From NCBI GenBank assembly GCA_900318955.1, contig ONMJ01000013.1, forward strand, positions 1 to 46,847: DNA of 46,847 bases, written 5' to 3'. Both the position numbers and the translations under genes were made by a program. Positions 32,818 to 42,588 of this stretch are shown here, piece by piece (the first letter of the stretch is position 1; each line of letters starts with the position of its first letter). A model generated the notes under the pieces. It did no database searches and was not told where the DNA came from. It saw only the letters and a list, made by a program, of their open reading frames with translations. The DNA comes from an uncultured Bacteroidales bacterium (GTDB lineage: Bacteria; Bacteroidota; Bacteroidia; Bacteroidales; UBA932).

Positions 32818-33540
32818 ATGTTTTCTCTGTTTGAAAAGAAACAATCGATTGTCGGGAGCGGCCTTCTTCAAGGCGCTGTCGACAATCACTGTCATATACT
32901 CTACGGTCTTGACGACGGGGTCAAGACGGTCGAGGAGTCTCTGAGCATTCTCCAGTGGCTTGAGGAGCACGGCGTCAAGAAGGTCTGGTTCACCCCCCAT
33001 GTAATGGAGGATGTTCCGAATACTACGGAAGGCATTTTAGCCCGATTCAATGAGCTAAAGTCTGTCTACAAAGGCGGTCTGGAATTCGATGTGGCCGCGG
33101 AGTATATGATGGACAACATCTATGAGGAGAGGCTTGCCGCGAAGGATCTTCTGACCCATGGAGACGATACCGTCCTGGTGGAAACATCTACCTGGGCACC
33201 TCCGATTGACCTTTGGGGGACTCTCGACAGCACTATGGCTGCCGGCTACAGGCCTCTTATAGCCCATCCGGAGAGATACAGGTATATGGATTATAAAGAC
33301 TACCTGAGACTCCACAAGATGGGCTGCCTTCTCCAGCTGAATCTGCCGTCTATAGTCGGTTTCTATGGAGAGACAGCTATGAGAAAAGCAGAATATCTAC
33401 TCGAAAAGGGATGGTACTGCCTCAGCGGATCGGATTGCCACCGCTTCAAGGCGATAAAATCCCAATATGACCAGATTGTGCTCAAAAAGAATGTCGTCAA
33501 AGCCCTTGAGAAAATCATGGGCGAATATGAACAGGCGTAG
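32818..33540 (+). CDS. PHP-type tyrosine phosphatase (CpsB/CapC)
   Basis: A 240-residue CpsB/CapC-family phosphatase. Metal ligands are visible in DNHCHILYGLDDG, WFTPHVM, IAHPERYRY and SGSDCHRF. It dephosphorylates the BY-kinase tail so that kinase cycling and polymer assembly can proceed. The ATG at 32818 is used; a GTG just before it is in frame. It begins three bases after the kinase stop, which fits a dedicated kinase-phosphatase pair. Confidence 0.9.
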   Translation: MFSLFEKKQSIVGSGLLQGAVDNHCHILYGLDDGVKTVEESLSILQWLEEHGVKKVWFTPHVMEDVPNTTEGILARFNELKSVYKGGLEFDVAAEYMMDNIYEERLAAKDLLTHGDDTVLVETSTWAPPIDLWGTLDSTMAAGYRPLIAHPERYRYMDYKDYLRLHKMGCLLQLNLPSIVGFYGETAMRKAEYLLEKGWYCLSGSDCHRFKAIKSQYDQIVLKKNVVKALEKIMGEYEQA

Positions 33541-33545
33541 AATCT

Positions 33546-34418
33546 ATGAACATCTTGGTAACCGGAGCCAACGGACAGCTCGGCACAGAAATGCGAAATG
33601 TCTCGTCAGGTGGTGATGACAGGTATATCTTCACAGACGTCTCCAGCCCGAAAGGGGTAGATACCGTCTATCTGGATATTACCAATATCGATGCTATCCG
33701 TTTGATTGCCGAATCGGAAAAAGTTGATGTTATTGTCAATTGCGCTGCTTATACCAATGTCGACAAGGCGGAGGATGACTATGCTACGGCTGATCTTCTC
33801 AACCATGTCGCTGCCGGGAATCTGGCAAAAGTGGCAGCTGAAAGGGGTGCGGCGTTGATTCATATTTCGACTGATTATGTATTTCAGGGCGACAGAAGCA
33901 TTCCTTGCCGCGAGGACTGGCCTACCGAGCCTCTCGGAGTGTATGGAGTGACCAAGCTCCAAGGGGAGAAAGCAGTTCTGGCATCTGGATGTAAATATCT
34001 GATTTTCAGGACAGCATGGCTTTACTCTCCGTACGGCAAGAACTTCGTCAAGACTATGCGCTCGCTGACGGCGGAGAAAGATTCTCTCAGCGTAGTCTTC
34101 GATCAGGTAGGTACCCCAACATATGCCAAGGACCTGGCCACGCTTATTTTCAAGGTTATTCAGGAGCGTATGCTAGACAAGACGGGTATTTATCATTTCT
34201 CTGATGAAGGTGTCTGCTCCTGGTACGATTTCGCTTGCGCAATCAGAGACCTCTCCGGCAATTTCTGCGATATCCGCCCCTGCCATAGCGACGAGTTCCC
34301 TTCAAAGACCAGGAGGCCTCATTTCTCCGTCCTTGATAAAACCCTCGTAAAGAAGACCTTCGGAATCACAATTCCTCATTGGTACTCATCTTTGAAAGAC
34401 TGCATTTCAAGATTATGA
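33546..34418 (+). CDS. rfbD: dTDP-4-dehydrorhamnose reductase
   Basis: A 290-residue short-chain dehydrogenase making dTDP-L-rhamnose from dTDP-4-keto-rhamnose with NAD(P)H. The nucleotide loop is VTGANGQLGTEM. NCAAYTNVDKAEDD and YGVTKLQGEKAV (the YxxxK site) are RmlD signatures. Its stop overlaps the rfbC start by four bases (ATGA). Confidence 0.95.
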   Translation: MNILVTGANGQLGTEMRNVSSGGDDRYIFTDVSSPKGVDTVYLDITNIDAIRLIAESEKVDVIVNCAAYTNVDKAEDDYATADLLNHVAAGNLAKVAAERGAALIHISTDYVFQGDRSIPCREDWPTEPLGVYGVTKLQGEKAVLASGCKYLIFRTAWLYSPYGKNFVKTMRSLTAEKDSLSVVFDQVGTPTYAKDLATLIFKVIQERMLDKTGIYHFSDEGVCSWYDFACAIRDLSGNFCDIRPCHSDEFPSKTRRPHFSVLDKTLVKKTFGITIPHWYSSLKDCISRL

Positions 34419-34951
34419 ATATAATCCAAACTCCAATCCCGGGACTTTTAGTCATCGAACCTCGAGTCTTTACTGACTCGAGAGGCTATTTTTTCGAGTC
34501 CTTCAATCTTAGAGAATTCAGAGATAAAGTAGGGAAAATCGACTTTGTCCAGGACAATGAGAGTAAATCCTCCTACGGGGTCCTCCGTGGCCTTCATTTC
34601 CAAAAAGACCCCTTTGCCCAGGCAAAGCTTGTAAGGGTCGTAAAAGGCTGTGTTCTCGACGTTGCAGTAGATATCCGAAAGGATTCTCCTACTTATGGGA
34701 AGCACTTCTCTGTGGAGCTGAGTGAAGAGAATCATTTTCAGTTTTTTATGCCCCGGGGATTCGCCCATGGATTCAGCGTCCTTTCCGATGAGGTGATCTT
34801 CCAGTACAAGTGCGATAATTTCTATCATCCTGAGGCAGAGGGTGCAATTGCATGGAATGACCCTGATCTCGCGATTGATTGGCGCCTGCCCGCTGATAAA
34901 ATAATCCTTTCCGAAAAAGACAGTCATCATCCTTCTTTCCGATCATTATGA
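34415..34951 (+). CDS. rfbC: dTDP-4-dehydrorhamnose 3,5-epimerase
   Basis: A 178-residue RmlC cupin epimerase. Signatures are GYFFESFN, FVQDNESKSSYGVLRGLHFQ (with the catalytic His in LHFQ) and FFMPRGFAHGFSVL. The ATG at 34415 overlaps the rfbD stop. An in-frame ATG at 34379 would lie within rfbD and lacks family support. The stop overlaps the rfbB start (ATGA). Confidence 0.95.
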   Translation: MNIIQTPIPGLLVIEPRVFTDSRGYFFESFNLREFRDKVGKIDFVQDNESKSSYGVLRGLHFQKDPFAQAKLVRVVKGCVLDVAVDIRKDSPTYGKHFSVELSEENHFQFFMPRGFAHGFSVLSDEVIFQYKCDNFYHPEAEGAIAWNDPDLAIDWRLPADKIILSEKDSHHPSFRSL

Positions 34952-36084
34952 AAAGAACAATTATCATAACCGGCGGAGCCGGATTCATTGGAAGCCATGT
35001 AGTCAGGCTTTTTGTCAACAAGTATCCGGAATACAAGATAATCAATCTAGACAAGCTTACCTATGCAGGAAACCTTGCGAACCTCAAAGATGTTGAGGAT
35101 AAACCCAATTACAAGTTTGTCAAGGCAGATATCTGCGATTTCGATACAGTGTATAAGCTGGTCTGCGACGAGCATGTTGACGGCATCATCCATCTTGCAG
35201 CCGAGTCCCATGTCGACCGCTCGATAAAGGATCCGTTCACCTTCGCAAAGACCAATGTGATGGGTACTCTCTCGCTTCTTCAGGCCGCTAAGCTCTACTG
35301 GGAGAGCCTGCCGGAGAAATGGGAGGGTAAACGCTTCTATCATATCTCTACTGATGAAGTATATGGAGCATTGGAAATAACTCATCCTGAGGGAATTAAG
35401 CCCCCGTTCTCCACAAAGGCCTCAAGTGGTGAGCACCATCTCGCATACGGAGAGAACTTCTTTACGGAAGATCTCAAATATCAGCCCCATAGCCCCTACA
35501 GTGCGGCTAAGGCTTCGAGCGATCATTTTGTCCGTTCGTTCCACGACACCTACGGGATGCCTACAATTGTGACAAACTGCTCCAACAACTATGGCCCTTA
35601 CCAGTTCCCCGAGAAGCTAATCCCTCTCTTTATCAATAATATCCGCCATCGCAAGCCACTCCCGGTCTATGGTAAAGGCGAGAATGTGCGCGACTGGCTT
35701 TATGTAGAAGACCATGCGAGAGCGATAGATCTTATTTTCCATGAAGGAAAGGTCGCTGAGACATATAATATCGGGGGATTCAATGAGTGGAAGAACATAG
35801 ATCTGATCAAAGTCCTTATCAATACCGTCGACCGCCTTCTTAGCCGTGAGGAAGGAGCTGATATGGACTTGATTACATACGTTACTGACCGTGCTGGCCA
35901 CGACCTTCGCTATGCAATCGACTCCTCGAAACTCCAGAAAGAACTCGGTTGGGAGCCTTCTCTTCAGTTCGAAGAGGGAATTGAAAAGACAGTCCGCTGG
36001 TATCTAGAGAATCAGGACTGGATGGATAATGTCACCAGCGGCGACTATCAGAAGTATTACGAGCAGATGTACAAAGACCGTTAA
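34948..36084 (+). CDS. rfbB: dTDP-glucose 4,6-dehydratase
   Basis: A 378-residue RmlB of the extended SDR family. The NAD loop is GGAGFIGSHVV. The dehydratase T-D-E motif is in HISTDEVYG, and SPYSAAKASSDH carries the YxxxK pair. GEHHLAYGENFFTED is the usual RmlB insertion. It makes dTDP-4-keto-6-deoxyglucose from dTDP-glucose. It is third in the overlapping rfbD-rfbC-rfbB run; rfbA lies about 5.6 kb downstream. Confidence 0.95.
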   Translation: MKRTIIITGGAGFIGSHVVRLFVNKYPEYKIINLDKLTYAGNLANLKDVEDKPNYKFVKADICDFDTVYKLVCDEHVDGIIHLAAESHVDRSIKDPFTFAKTNVMGTLSLLQAAKLYWESLPEKWEGKRFYHISTDEVYGALEITHPEGIKPPFSTKASSGEHHLAYGENFFTEDLKYQPHSPYSAAKASSDHFVRSFHDTYGMPTIVTNCSNNYGPYQFPEKLIPLFINNIRHRKPLPVYGKGENVRDWLYVEDHARAIDLIFHEGKVAETYNIGGFNEWKNIDLIKVLINTVDRLLSREEGADMDLITYVTDRAGHDLRYAIDSSKLQKELGWEPSLQFEEGIEKTVRWYLENQDWMDNVTSGDYQKYYEQMYKDR

Positions 36085-36102
36085 TGTCTTTCTTCTAATC
36101 AT

Positions 36103-37176
36103 ATGGGGCGTAATCTGTATTTTGGCGTAGCCATTTCACCATACCGGGTTGATCTATGCAATGCCTTGCATGACCGATTCGGTTTTGGCATTTTTCATAT
36201 GCGCCTCCCGTATGATTCAGATTGCTTCGATCTTGATGACATTAGCCGGAGATGCCATTTTGAAAACAATATCCTTCCTTCCCGGAGGATAGGCGGAAGG
36301 TTCCTGATCAAGGGGCTTAAGCGGATTCTACGCGAGAATGATCCTGAGATAGTGATTGTTCCGGAGTTCTCTTTCCTTACCCTTCAGGTCATTTCGCTTC
36401 GTCGAAGGCTCAAGATGGGCTTCAGGATAGTTGTCAGCTGTGACGACTGTATGAAAATGATCGAAGGAGGAGACTATTCCAAGTTCCATAAGTTGATGCG
36501 AAAGGTTGTCCCGCCGAGGGTAGACAATCTTATTCTTGTCAATGATAAGGTCACCTCTTGGTATCAGTCTCATTTCGGAAAGGGAGTGTTCTTCCCGATC
36601 ATTTATGATGAAGCTATCTTTCGCGAGCGGATTGAAGCTGCTCTTCCGAGAGCCTCCCGGATCAGGAAAGAAATGGGCCTTGAAGGAAAGAAAGTTGTAG
36701 TTTTCGTCGGCCGCCTTATCGAGCTAAAGAGAGTGCCTCTTCTGATGGAGGCTTTTTCCAAAGTCAGGACAGACGAAGAGCTTGTCGTGATTGGCGACGG
36801 GGAGAGTAGGGAAGCGCTTGAGAATCAATCACCTTCGCACTGCACCTTCGTCGGAAGCAAGGGCGGGGAAGAGCTCTATGCATGGTACAATATAGCTGAT
36901 ATACTGGTACTTCCGAGTAGGATCGAGGCCTTTGGCGCTGTTGTCTCCGAAGCCCTTGCGGCAGGTTGTCCTGCCATCGTATCAGAAGCCGCAGGGGCGA
37001 CTTGCATGATTCGCGATGGCGAAAACGGAAGCGTCTTTTCTGACGGTAAAGATCTGGAAGAAAGGTTGTCATTCTGGCTCGGAAAGGTAGAGAGAAGGGA
37101 TATTCTGTCGGTGCGGGATAATCTCACCGGGTACCGGTTCAATGATGAAATTGAAAGGTTGTTCAGTGCAATCTAA
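36103..37176 (+). CDS. GT4-family glycosyltransferase
   Basis: A 357-residue retaining GT-B transferase. The C-terminal half has VVFVGRLIELKRVPLLMEAF and the donor-binding EX7E box in RIEAFGAVVSEALAAGCP. The donor is not readable from sequence; L-rhamnose or L-fucose would fit the sugar genes around it. It lies 18 nt after rfbB and 11 nt before gmhA on the same strand. Confidence 0.85.
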   Translation: MGRNLYFGVAISPYRVDLCNALHDRFGFGIFHMRLPYDSDCFDLDDISRRCHFENNILPSRRIGGRFLIKGLKRILRENDPEIVIVPEFSFLTLQVISLRRRLKMGFRIVVSCDDCMKMIEGGDYSKFHKLMRKVVPPRVDNLILVNDKVTSWYQSHFGKGVFFPIIYDEAIFRERIEAALPRASRIRKEMGLEGKKVVVFVGRLIELKRVPLLMEAFSKVRTDEELVVIGDGESREALENQSPSHCTFVGSKGGEELYAWYNIADILVLPSRIEAFGAVVSEALAAGCPAIVSEAAGATCMIRDGENGSVFSDGKDLEERLSFWLGKVERRDILSVRDNLTGYRFNDEIERLFSAI

Positions 37177-37187
37177 AAGATAGAATT

Positions 37188-37769
37188 ATGAATACTGATA
37201 TAATTAAAACGCAGATACGTCTTTCTGCCGAGAATAAGATGAAAATGCTCGCGGATGATGCCTTGCTGGAGAAGGTAGCATCTGTGGCTCAGATAATTAC
37301 GGAAGCCTATAGGAAGGGGCACAAGACTCTCTGGGCAGGAAATGGCGGAAGTGCGGCCGATGCCCAGCATATGGTCGGAGAGCTTGTCAACAAGTTCTGC
37401 ATGGACCGTCCCGGGCTGCCGGCTATGGCCCTTACTGTCGACAGCTCTGTAATGACTTCGATCGGCAATGATTTCTCTTTTGACGAGGTCTTTGCCCGTC
37501 AGATTCAGGCCTGCGCGGGGGAGGGAGACGTGTTCATAGGGATTTCTACTTCCGGCAACTCCCGAAATCTTGTAAAAGCCCTCGCTGAGTGCCGCAAGAA
37601 GGGGGTAATAACGGTAGCCCTCGTAGGGGAGAAGCAGTGCCTTATGGACGGATATGACTTTGTGGTCCATATCCCGTCTACCGAGACTCCTAGGATCCAG
37701 GAATGCCAGACTCTCATCGGCCATATCATCTGCTACATAGTAGAACAGAATCTTTTCGGCAAAGCATAG
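37188..37769 (+). CDS. gmhA: Sedoheptulose-7-phosphate isomerase
   Basis: A 193-residue SIS-domain isomerase converting sedoheptulose 7-phosphate to D-glycero-manno-heptose 7-phosphate. Signatures are GNGGSAADAQHMVGELVNKF, STSGNSRNLVKAL and RIQECQTLIGHIICYIVE. No heptose kinase, phosphatase or nucleotidyltransferase is seen in the window, so either these lie elsewhere or the sugar differs. Confidence 0.9.
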   Translation: MNTDIIKTQIRLSAENKMKMLADDALLEKVASVAQIITEAYRKGHKTLWAGNGGSAADAQHMVGELVNKFCMDRPGLPAMALTVDSSVMTSIGNDFSFDEVFARQIQACAGEGDVFIGISTSGNSRNLVKALAECRKKGVITVALVGEKQCLMDGYDFVVHIPSTETPRIQECQTLIGHIICYIVEQNLFGKA

Positions 37770-37770
37770 T

Positions 37771-38877
37771 ATGCATACTCTTGATATAATACTTTTGGCT
37801 GATTTTCTCTCGGCACTGCTCCTGGCGGCCTTGATGATACTTCTTATCCTCAAGGTAGCTTACAGCAACCGCCTTTTCGACATTCCCAACGAGAGAAAAG
37901 TCCATGAAATACCAGTCCCGAGGCTTGGTGGCGTATCCTTCCTGCCGACTATAGTTGTGGTCTGCACCTTCACGATTGGCGTAATCTACAGCCTTGGACT
38001 GACAACAAAGAGTTTCGGGGAGGTCAAAAGTTTTGTCAATCTGACTTATCTTCTCGGCGGTGCAATCCTGCTTTTCATAGTGGGCCTGGCAGACGACCTT
38101 GCCGATGTAGGATTCAAGATCAAATTTGCCGTGCAGTTCCTTGTAGCTCTTGTCATTGTCGCTTCGGGGATGTATATCCACAACCTGTACGGCCTTTTCG
38201 GCATCCATGAGTTGCCGGATTTCGTCGGAATTACATTCACTATCCTTCTTCTGATTTTTATCACAAACGCCATTAATCTCATAGACGGTATCGACGGTCT
38301 GGCCTCCGGAATAGTAGCAATCTCTCTCGTCTGCTTCTGCGTCATATACGTTTTCGAGAGGAAATTCGTTCCCGCAATGGTCTCTCTTACCACTCTCGGA
38401 GCAGTATCGGTTTTCTGGCTATTCAATATTTTCGGCACCAGAGAAAAGAAGACGAAGCTCTTCATGGGTGACACCGGCTCCCTCCTTCTCGGACTCATCC
38501 TTTGTTATCTGATCATCAATCTGGATACTTTTATAGGGCATAATGGACCGACTCGCAATACTAAGTATTATGTCATTGCGTTTTCGTCCTTGATGATACC
38601 TCTTCTGGATGTCATCCGTGTGATGGGCTATCGTATCATAAAACATAAGAGCCCCTTCCTTCCGGATATGAACCATATCCATCATCTGCTTTTGAAGACC
38701 GGTTTTTCTACGCGGAAAGCATTATTTACCCTTCTTGGAATTGATTTTTTCCTCATTGCATTGAATGCGCTTCTCTGCCGAGTAATCAATGTCAATATTC
38801 TTTTCGTCCTTGATATTGCTCTATATTGCCTGTTGATATGGTATATCGATAGCAAAAAGGTCACTGAAACGCTTTGA
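37771..38877 (+). CDS. WecA/TagO-type undecaprenyl-phosphate sugar-1-P transferase
   Basis: A 368-residue inner-membrane MraY-family enzyme with about ten hydrophobic segments. The active-site motifs are RKVHEIPVPRLGGVSF, the acidic GLADDLADVG, NAINLIDGIDGLASG, FMGDTGSLLLG and DMNHIHHLLLKTG. The HIHH motif points to the WecA/TagO branch rather than MraY. It starts glycan assembly by linking a HexNAc-phosphate to undecaprenyl phosphate. The WecG/TagA-like gene begins two bases after its stop. Confidence 0.92.
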   Translation: MHTLDIILLADFLSALLLAALMILLILKVAYSNRLFDIPNERKVHEIPVPRLGGVSFLPTIVVVCTFTIGVIYSLGLTTKSFGEVKSFVNLTYLLGGAILLFIVGLADDLADVGFKIKFAVQFLVALVIVASGMYIHNLYGLFGIHELPDFVGITFTILLLIFITNAINLIDGIDGLASGIVAISLVCFCVIYVFERKFVPAMVSLTTLGAVSVFWLFNIFGTREKKTKLFMGDTGSLLLGLILCYLIINLDTFIGHNGPTRNTKYYVIAFSSLMIPLLDVIRVMGYRIIKHKSPFLPDMNHIHHLLLKTGFSTRKALFTLLGIDFFLIALNALLCRVINVNILFVLDIALYCLLIWYIDSKKVTETL

Positions 38878-38878
38878 G

Positions 38879-39607
38879 ATGAATATTCGCCAGTTAAATA
38901 TGGTCAAAAGTAAGGAGGCTCTCGAGCTTCTTCCGGAAGGGAAACTTCTGATCGATACGATTAATGCCCATTCTTTTGTAACGGCTCAAAAGGATGAGAC
39001 ATTTGCCGAAGCCCTTCTCGACGCTGATGTGTTGATACCGGACGGGATAAGTGTCGTCAAGGCTGCCAAGTTTCTGGGAATGAATAATGCTCCTTCCGAA
39101 AAAATTGCAGGAGCGGACCTTTTCGAGTTCGAGATGGAGAAACTTAATCTTCGTGGGGGAAAGTGCTTTTTCATGGGAAGCAGCGAAGGAGTTCTTAGAA
39201 TGATTCGCGAGCGAGTCGCAAAGGAATATCCATCCATCGAGGTAGGAACTTATTCTCCTCCCTACAAACCGGTCTTCTCCGAAGAAGATAATCGGCTTAT
39301 TCTCTCAGCTATCAATTCATTCGATCCGGATCTTCTCTGGATTGGAATGACTGCCCCGAAACAGGAAAAATGGCTCCATGACAACTGGTCCCGTCTCAAT
39401 ATCCATTGTCATGCAGGAGCTATTGGGGCGGTTTTCGACTTTTTTGCCGGTACTGTTCAGCGCGCTCCTTTGAAGTGGCAGAAAGCAGGACTCGAGTGGC
39501 TATACAGGTTCATCAAGGAGCCTCGTCGTATGTGGCGCCGAAATCTCATCAGTAATCCGTTGTTCGTCTGGGTTGTTTTTAAGGAGAAACTCGGTCTTCG
39601 CCGATAA
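38879..39607 (+). CDS. WecG/TagA/CpsF-family glycosyltransferase
   Basis: A 242-residue GT26 enzyme. LIDTINAHSF, ALLDADVLIPDGISVVKAAK, GKCFFMGSSEGVL, LLWIGMTAPKQEKW and HCHAGAIGAVFDFFAGTVQR are the family blocks. GT26 enzymes add the second sugar (often ManNAc or ManNAcA) to the lipid-linked HexNAc, so it fits directly after the WecA-like step encoded next to it. A basic C-terminus (RFIKEPRRMWRRN) is the usual membrane-binding tail. Confidence 0.92.
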   Translation: MNIRQLNMVKSKEALELLPEGKLLIDTINAHSFVTAQKDETFAEALLDADVLIPDGISVVKAAKFLGMNNAPSEKIAGADLFEFEMEKLNLRGGKCFFMGSSEGVLRMIRERVAKEYPSIEVGTYSPPYKPVFSEEDNRLILSAINSFDPDLLWIGMTAPKQEKWLHDNWSRLNIHCHAGAIGAVFDFFAGTVQRAPLKWQKAGLEWLYRFIKEPRRMWRRNLISNPLFVWVVFKEKLGLRR

Positions 39608-39629
39608 TCTTTTTCCTCAAGGCTGTTCG

Positions 39630-39661
39630 GTTGTAAATTTGCGCCTTTTATATTATATTTG
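39630..39661 (+). promoter_or_regulatory. Internal promoter before gmd
   Basis: GTTG (39630-39633), 20 nt, TATATTTG (39654-39661) is a near-consensus promoter in the only sizeable gap (76 bp) within the glycan locus. It would allow GDP-fucose, rfbA and ABC genes to be expressed separately from the upstream genes. A second -7-like TAAATTTG lies at 39634-39641. Confidence 0.5.
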
Positions 39662-39683
39662 TTGGGTATAGCTCATAATTAAT

Positions 39684-40775
39684 ATGAAAAAAGCGCTGAT
39701 TACCGGTGTAACGGGGCAGGACGGTTCGTATCTTAGCGAATTCCTGCTGGAAAAGGGATATGAGGTCCATGGTGTCATCCGCCGCTCGTCGGTGGATTTC
39801 CGAGAAAGGATAGCCCATCTCGAAGGACATAAGAATTTCCATCTTCATTACGGGGACATGTGCGATTCGATGTCGCTTGTCAAGGTTGTTGCCCTTGTAC
39901 GCCCAGATGAAATCTACAATCTGGCTGCCCAGAGCCATGTACAGGTGAGCTTCGATGCTCCTGAGTTCACAGCCAATGCCGATGCCGTCGGAGTGCTGAG
40001 GGTGCTTGAGGCGGTCCGTGCGGCAGGGCTAGAAAAGAGCTGCCGCATCTATCAGGCGTCAACTTCCGAACTCTACGGAAAGGTCGAGGCCGTGCCCCAG
40101 AATGAGGATACTCCCTTCCATCCCTACAGCCCCTATGCAGTTGCAAAACTATATGGCTACTGGATTATCAAAGAGTATCGCGAGGCCTACGGAATGTACT
40201 GCTGCTCAGGTATTTTGTTTAACCATGAATCCGAGCGCCGCGGCGAGACCTTCGTCACCAGGAAGATAACTTTAGCAGCTGCTAGAATAGCCCAGGGTAA
40301 GCAGGATAAGCTTTATCTTGGAAATATGTCCTCTCTGAGGGACTGGGGTTATGCCAAAGACTATGTAGAGTGCATGTGGATGATACTCCAGCAGGAAAAA
40401 CCGGATGATTTTGTCATCGCGACCGGTGTCCAGCACAGTGTCCGTGAGTTCTGCTATCTTGCCTTCAAGCGGGCCGGAATCGAGCTTGAGTTCGTGGGCG
40501 AAGGAGCCGATGAAAAGGGCATAGATAAGGCCACAGGACGCGTTCTAGTTGAGGTTTCCAAGGATTTCTACCGCCCGACTGATGTTGTCAATCTTTGCGG
40601 GGATCCTACCAAGGCGCGCTCCGTTCTCGGATGGAATCCTGGCAAGACCTCTTTTGAGGAACTTGTCGATATCATGGTCGACCACGACATGAAAAAGGTG
40701 GCGGCCGACGGGGCTGCTGAAAATGTCCGCAAGATGAACCTTGCCGAATATCTCGAAAAAGGCATTGTGAAGTAA
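39684..40775 (+). CDS. gmd: GDP-mannose 4,6-dehydratase
   Basis: A 363-residue extended SDR enzyme. [20 protein letters not shown] and HGVIRRSS are Gmd signatures. The catalytic YxxxK lies in [12 protein letters not shown], and [18 protein letters not shown] is the conserved dimer loop. It makes GDP-4-keto-6-deoxymannose. The stop overlaps the fcl start by one base (TAATG). Confidence 0.96.
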   Translation: MKKALITGVTGQDGSYLSEFLLEKGYEVHGVIRRSSVDFRERIAHLEGHKNFHLHYGDMCDSMSLVKVVALVRPDEIYNLAAQSHVQVSFDAPEFTANADAVGVLRVLEAVRAAGLEKSCRIYQASTSELYGKVEAVPQNEDTPFHPYSPYAVAKLYGYWIIKEYREAYGMYCCSGILFNHESERRGETFVTRKITLAAARIAQGKQDKLYLGNMSSLRDWGYAKDYVECMWMILQQEKPDDFVIATGVQHSVREFCYLAFKRAGIELEFVGEGADEKGIDKATGRVLVEVSKDFYRPTDVVNLCGDPTKARSVLGWNPGKTSFEELVDIMVDHDMKKVAADGAAENVRKMNLAEYLEKGIVK

Positions 40776-41716
40776 TGGAGAAAAACAGTAAAATATATGT
40801 TGCAGGCCATCGGGGGATGGTCGGATCGGCTATCGTAAGAGAGCTTCGCAGGCAGGGGTATGAGAACATAATAGTCCGTACCCATAAGGAGCTGGATCTT
40901 TGCCGCCAGGAAGCTGTAGAGGCCTTTTTCGCTTCAGAAAAGCCCGAATACGTGTTCCTTGCCGCTGCGAAAGTCGGCGGTATAGCTGCGAATGAAAGCG
41001 CTCTTGCGGATTTCATGTATGACAACATGATTCTTGAGATGAATGTCATCAATGCTGCATGGAAAAACGGCTGCAAGAAGCTGGAATTCCTCGGCAGCAG
41101 CTGCATCTATCCGAGGATGGCCCCTCAGCCGATGAAGGAGGATTGCCTCCTTACAGGGCCGCTCGAGAAGACCAATGAGGCTTATGCGCTGGCGAAGATA
41201 AGCGGTCTTAAGTACTGCGAGTTTCTCAATCGCCAGTACGGGACCGATTATATCTCGGTGATGCCGACAAATCTCTATGGGCCCAATGACAACTATCATC
41301 CGACCCACAGCCATGTTCTTCCCGCCCTTATCCGCCGCTTCCATGAGGCTAAGGTCTCTGGAGCGAAGGAGGTGACCTGCTGGGGCGATGGAAGTCCGCT
41401 TAGGGAGTTCATGTATGTTGATGATCTTGCCAACCTCTGCGTCTTCCTGATGAATAATTACAGCGGCAATGAGACTGTCAATGCCGGGACAGGGAAGGAA
41501 CTGACAATCAAGGAATTGACTGAGCTTGTCGCAAAGGTAGTCGGCTATGAGGGAGCAATTAAATGGGATCCCTCGAAGCCCAATGGCACCCCGAGGAAGC
41601 TTCTCGATGTGTCGAAAGCGAAGGCTCTCGGATGGACCTATAAGACCGAGCTCGAAGACGGAATCCGCCTCGCTTATGAAGATTTTCTAAACAACCCTAT
41701 ACGCGCAGAAAGATGA
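40775..41716 (+). CDS. fcl: GDP-L-fucose synthase
   Basis: A 313-residue epimerase-reductase that finishes GDP-L-fucose. The loop is [20 protein letters not shown]. The catalytic Tyr-Lys is in [16 protein letters not shown], and the substrate segment is [19 protein letters not shown]. It is coupled to gmd by a one-base overlap and to rfbA by an ATGA overlap. Confidence 0.96.
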   Translation: MEKNSKIYVAGHRGMVGSAIVRELRRQGYENIIVRTHKELDLCRQEAVEAFFASEKPEYVFLAAAKVGGIAANESALADFMYDNMILEMNVINAAWKNGCKKLEFLGSSCIYPRMAPQPMKEDCLLTGPLEKTNEAYALAKISGLKYCEFLNRQYGTDYISVMPTNLYGPNDNYHPTHSHVLPALIRRFHEAKVSGAKEVTCWGDGSPLREFMYVDDLANLCVFLMNNYSGNETVNAGTGKELTIKELTELVAKVVGYEGAIKWDPSKPNGTPRKLLDVSKAKALGWTYKTELEDGIRLAYEDFLNNPIRAER

Positions 41717-42588
41717 AAGGAATAGTTCTCGCAGGTGGTTCAGGGACCAGACTCTACCCGATCACCAAAGGAGTCAGCAAGCAGCTTCTCCCGATTTATG
41801 ATAAACCGATGGTCTATTATCCTATTTCCGTCCTCATGCTGGCTGGAATCAAGGAAATACTCATTATATCGACCCCTCAGGACCTTCCGGGATTCCGTCG
41901 GATGCTTGGAGACGGCTCTGACTATGGTGTCAGTTTCTCTTATGCAGAGCAGCCTTCGCCTGACGGACTTGCCCAGGCATTCATTATCGGCGAGGAATTC
42001 ATCGGAGATGACGATGCCTGCCTTGTTCTTGGAGATAATATTTTCCATGGGTCCGGATTCGAGGATCAGCTCAAGGAGGCCGTTGAAAATGTCGAGAAAG
42101 AGAGAAAGGCTACTGTCTTCGGCTATTGGGTAAAGGATCCTGAGCGCTATGGAGTTGCCGAATTCGATGCGGAAGGGAACTGCGTTTCTATAGAGGAAAA
42201 GCCCAAGGAACCAAAGTCAAATTACGCTGTTACAGGTCTTTACTTCTATCCCAATAAGGTCGTAGAAGTGGCAAAGACTATCAAACCTTCTGCTCGCGGC
42301 GAGCTTGAAATTACTACAGTCAACCAGCGATTCCTTTCCGACGGAGAGCTTAAGGTCATTACTCTCGGCCGCGGTTTCGCTTGGCTTGATACGGGTACCC
42401 ACGAGTCCCTTGCAGAGGCATCCAATTATATCGAGGTCATAGAGAAGCGTCAGGGACTGAAAGTAGCCTGCCTTGAGGAAATCGCTTTCAGAAAGGGCTG
42501 GATATCAGCAGAAAAGCTCCGTGCGGTAGCCGCTCCGATGATTAAAAACCAGTACGGGCAGTACCTTCTTTCCCTGATAGATGCTTAA
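41713..42588 (+). CDS. rfbA: Glucose-1-phosphate thymidylyltransferase
   Basis: A 291-residue Rml[21 protein letters not shown] is the nucleotide site, with [18 protein letters not shown] and [11 protein letters not shown] for metal and sugar binding. It makes dTDP-glucose, the first step of the rhamnose pathway whose later genes lie at 33546-36084. It overlaps fcl (4 bp) and the first ABC gene (8 bp). Confidence 0.96.
   Translation: MKGIVLAGGSGTRLYPITKGVSKQLLPIYDKPMVYYPISVLMLAGIKEILIISTPQDLPGFRRMLGDGSDYGVSFSYAEQPSPDGLAQAFIIGEEFIGDDDACLVLGDNIFHGSGFEDQLKEAVENVEKERKATVFGYWVKDPERYGVAEFDAEGNCVSIEEKPKEPKSNYAVTGLYFYPNKVVEVAKTIKPSARGELEITTVNQRFLSDGELKVITLGRGFAWLDTGTHESLAEASNYIEVIEKRQGLKVACLEEIAFRKGWISAEKLRAVAAPMIKNQYGQYLLSLIDA

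Noticed and set aside
37173-37853. 226-codon minus-strand frame
   Set aside because: Antisense to gmhA, which has all its family motifs.
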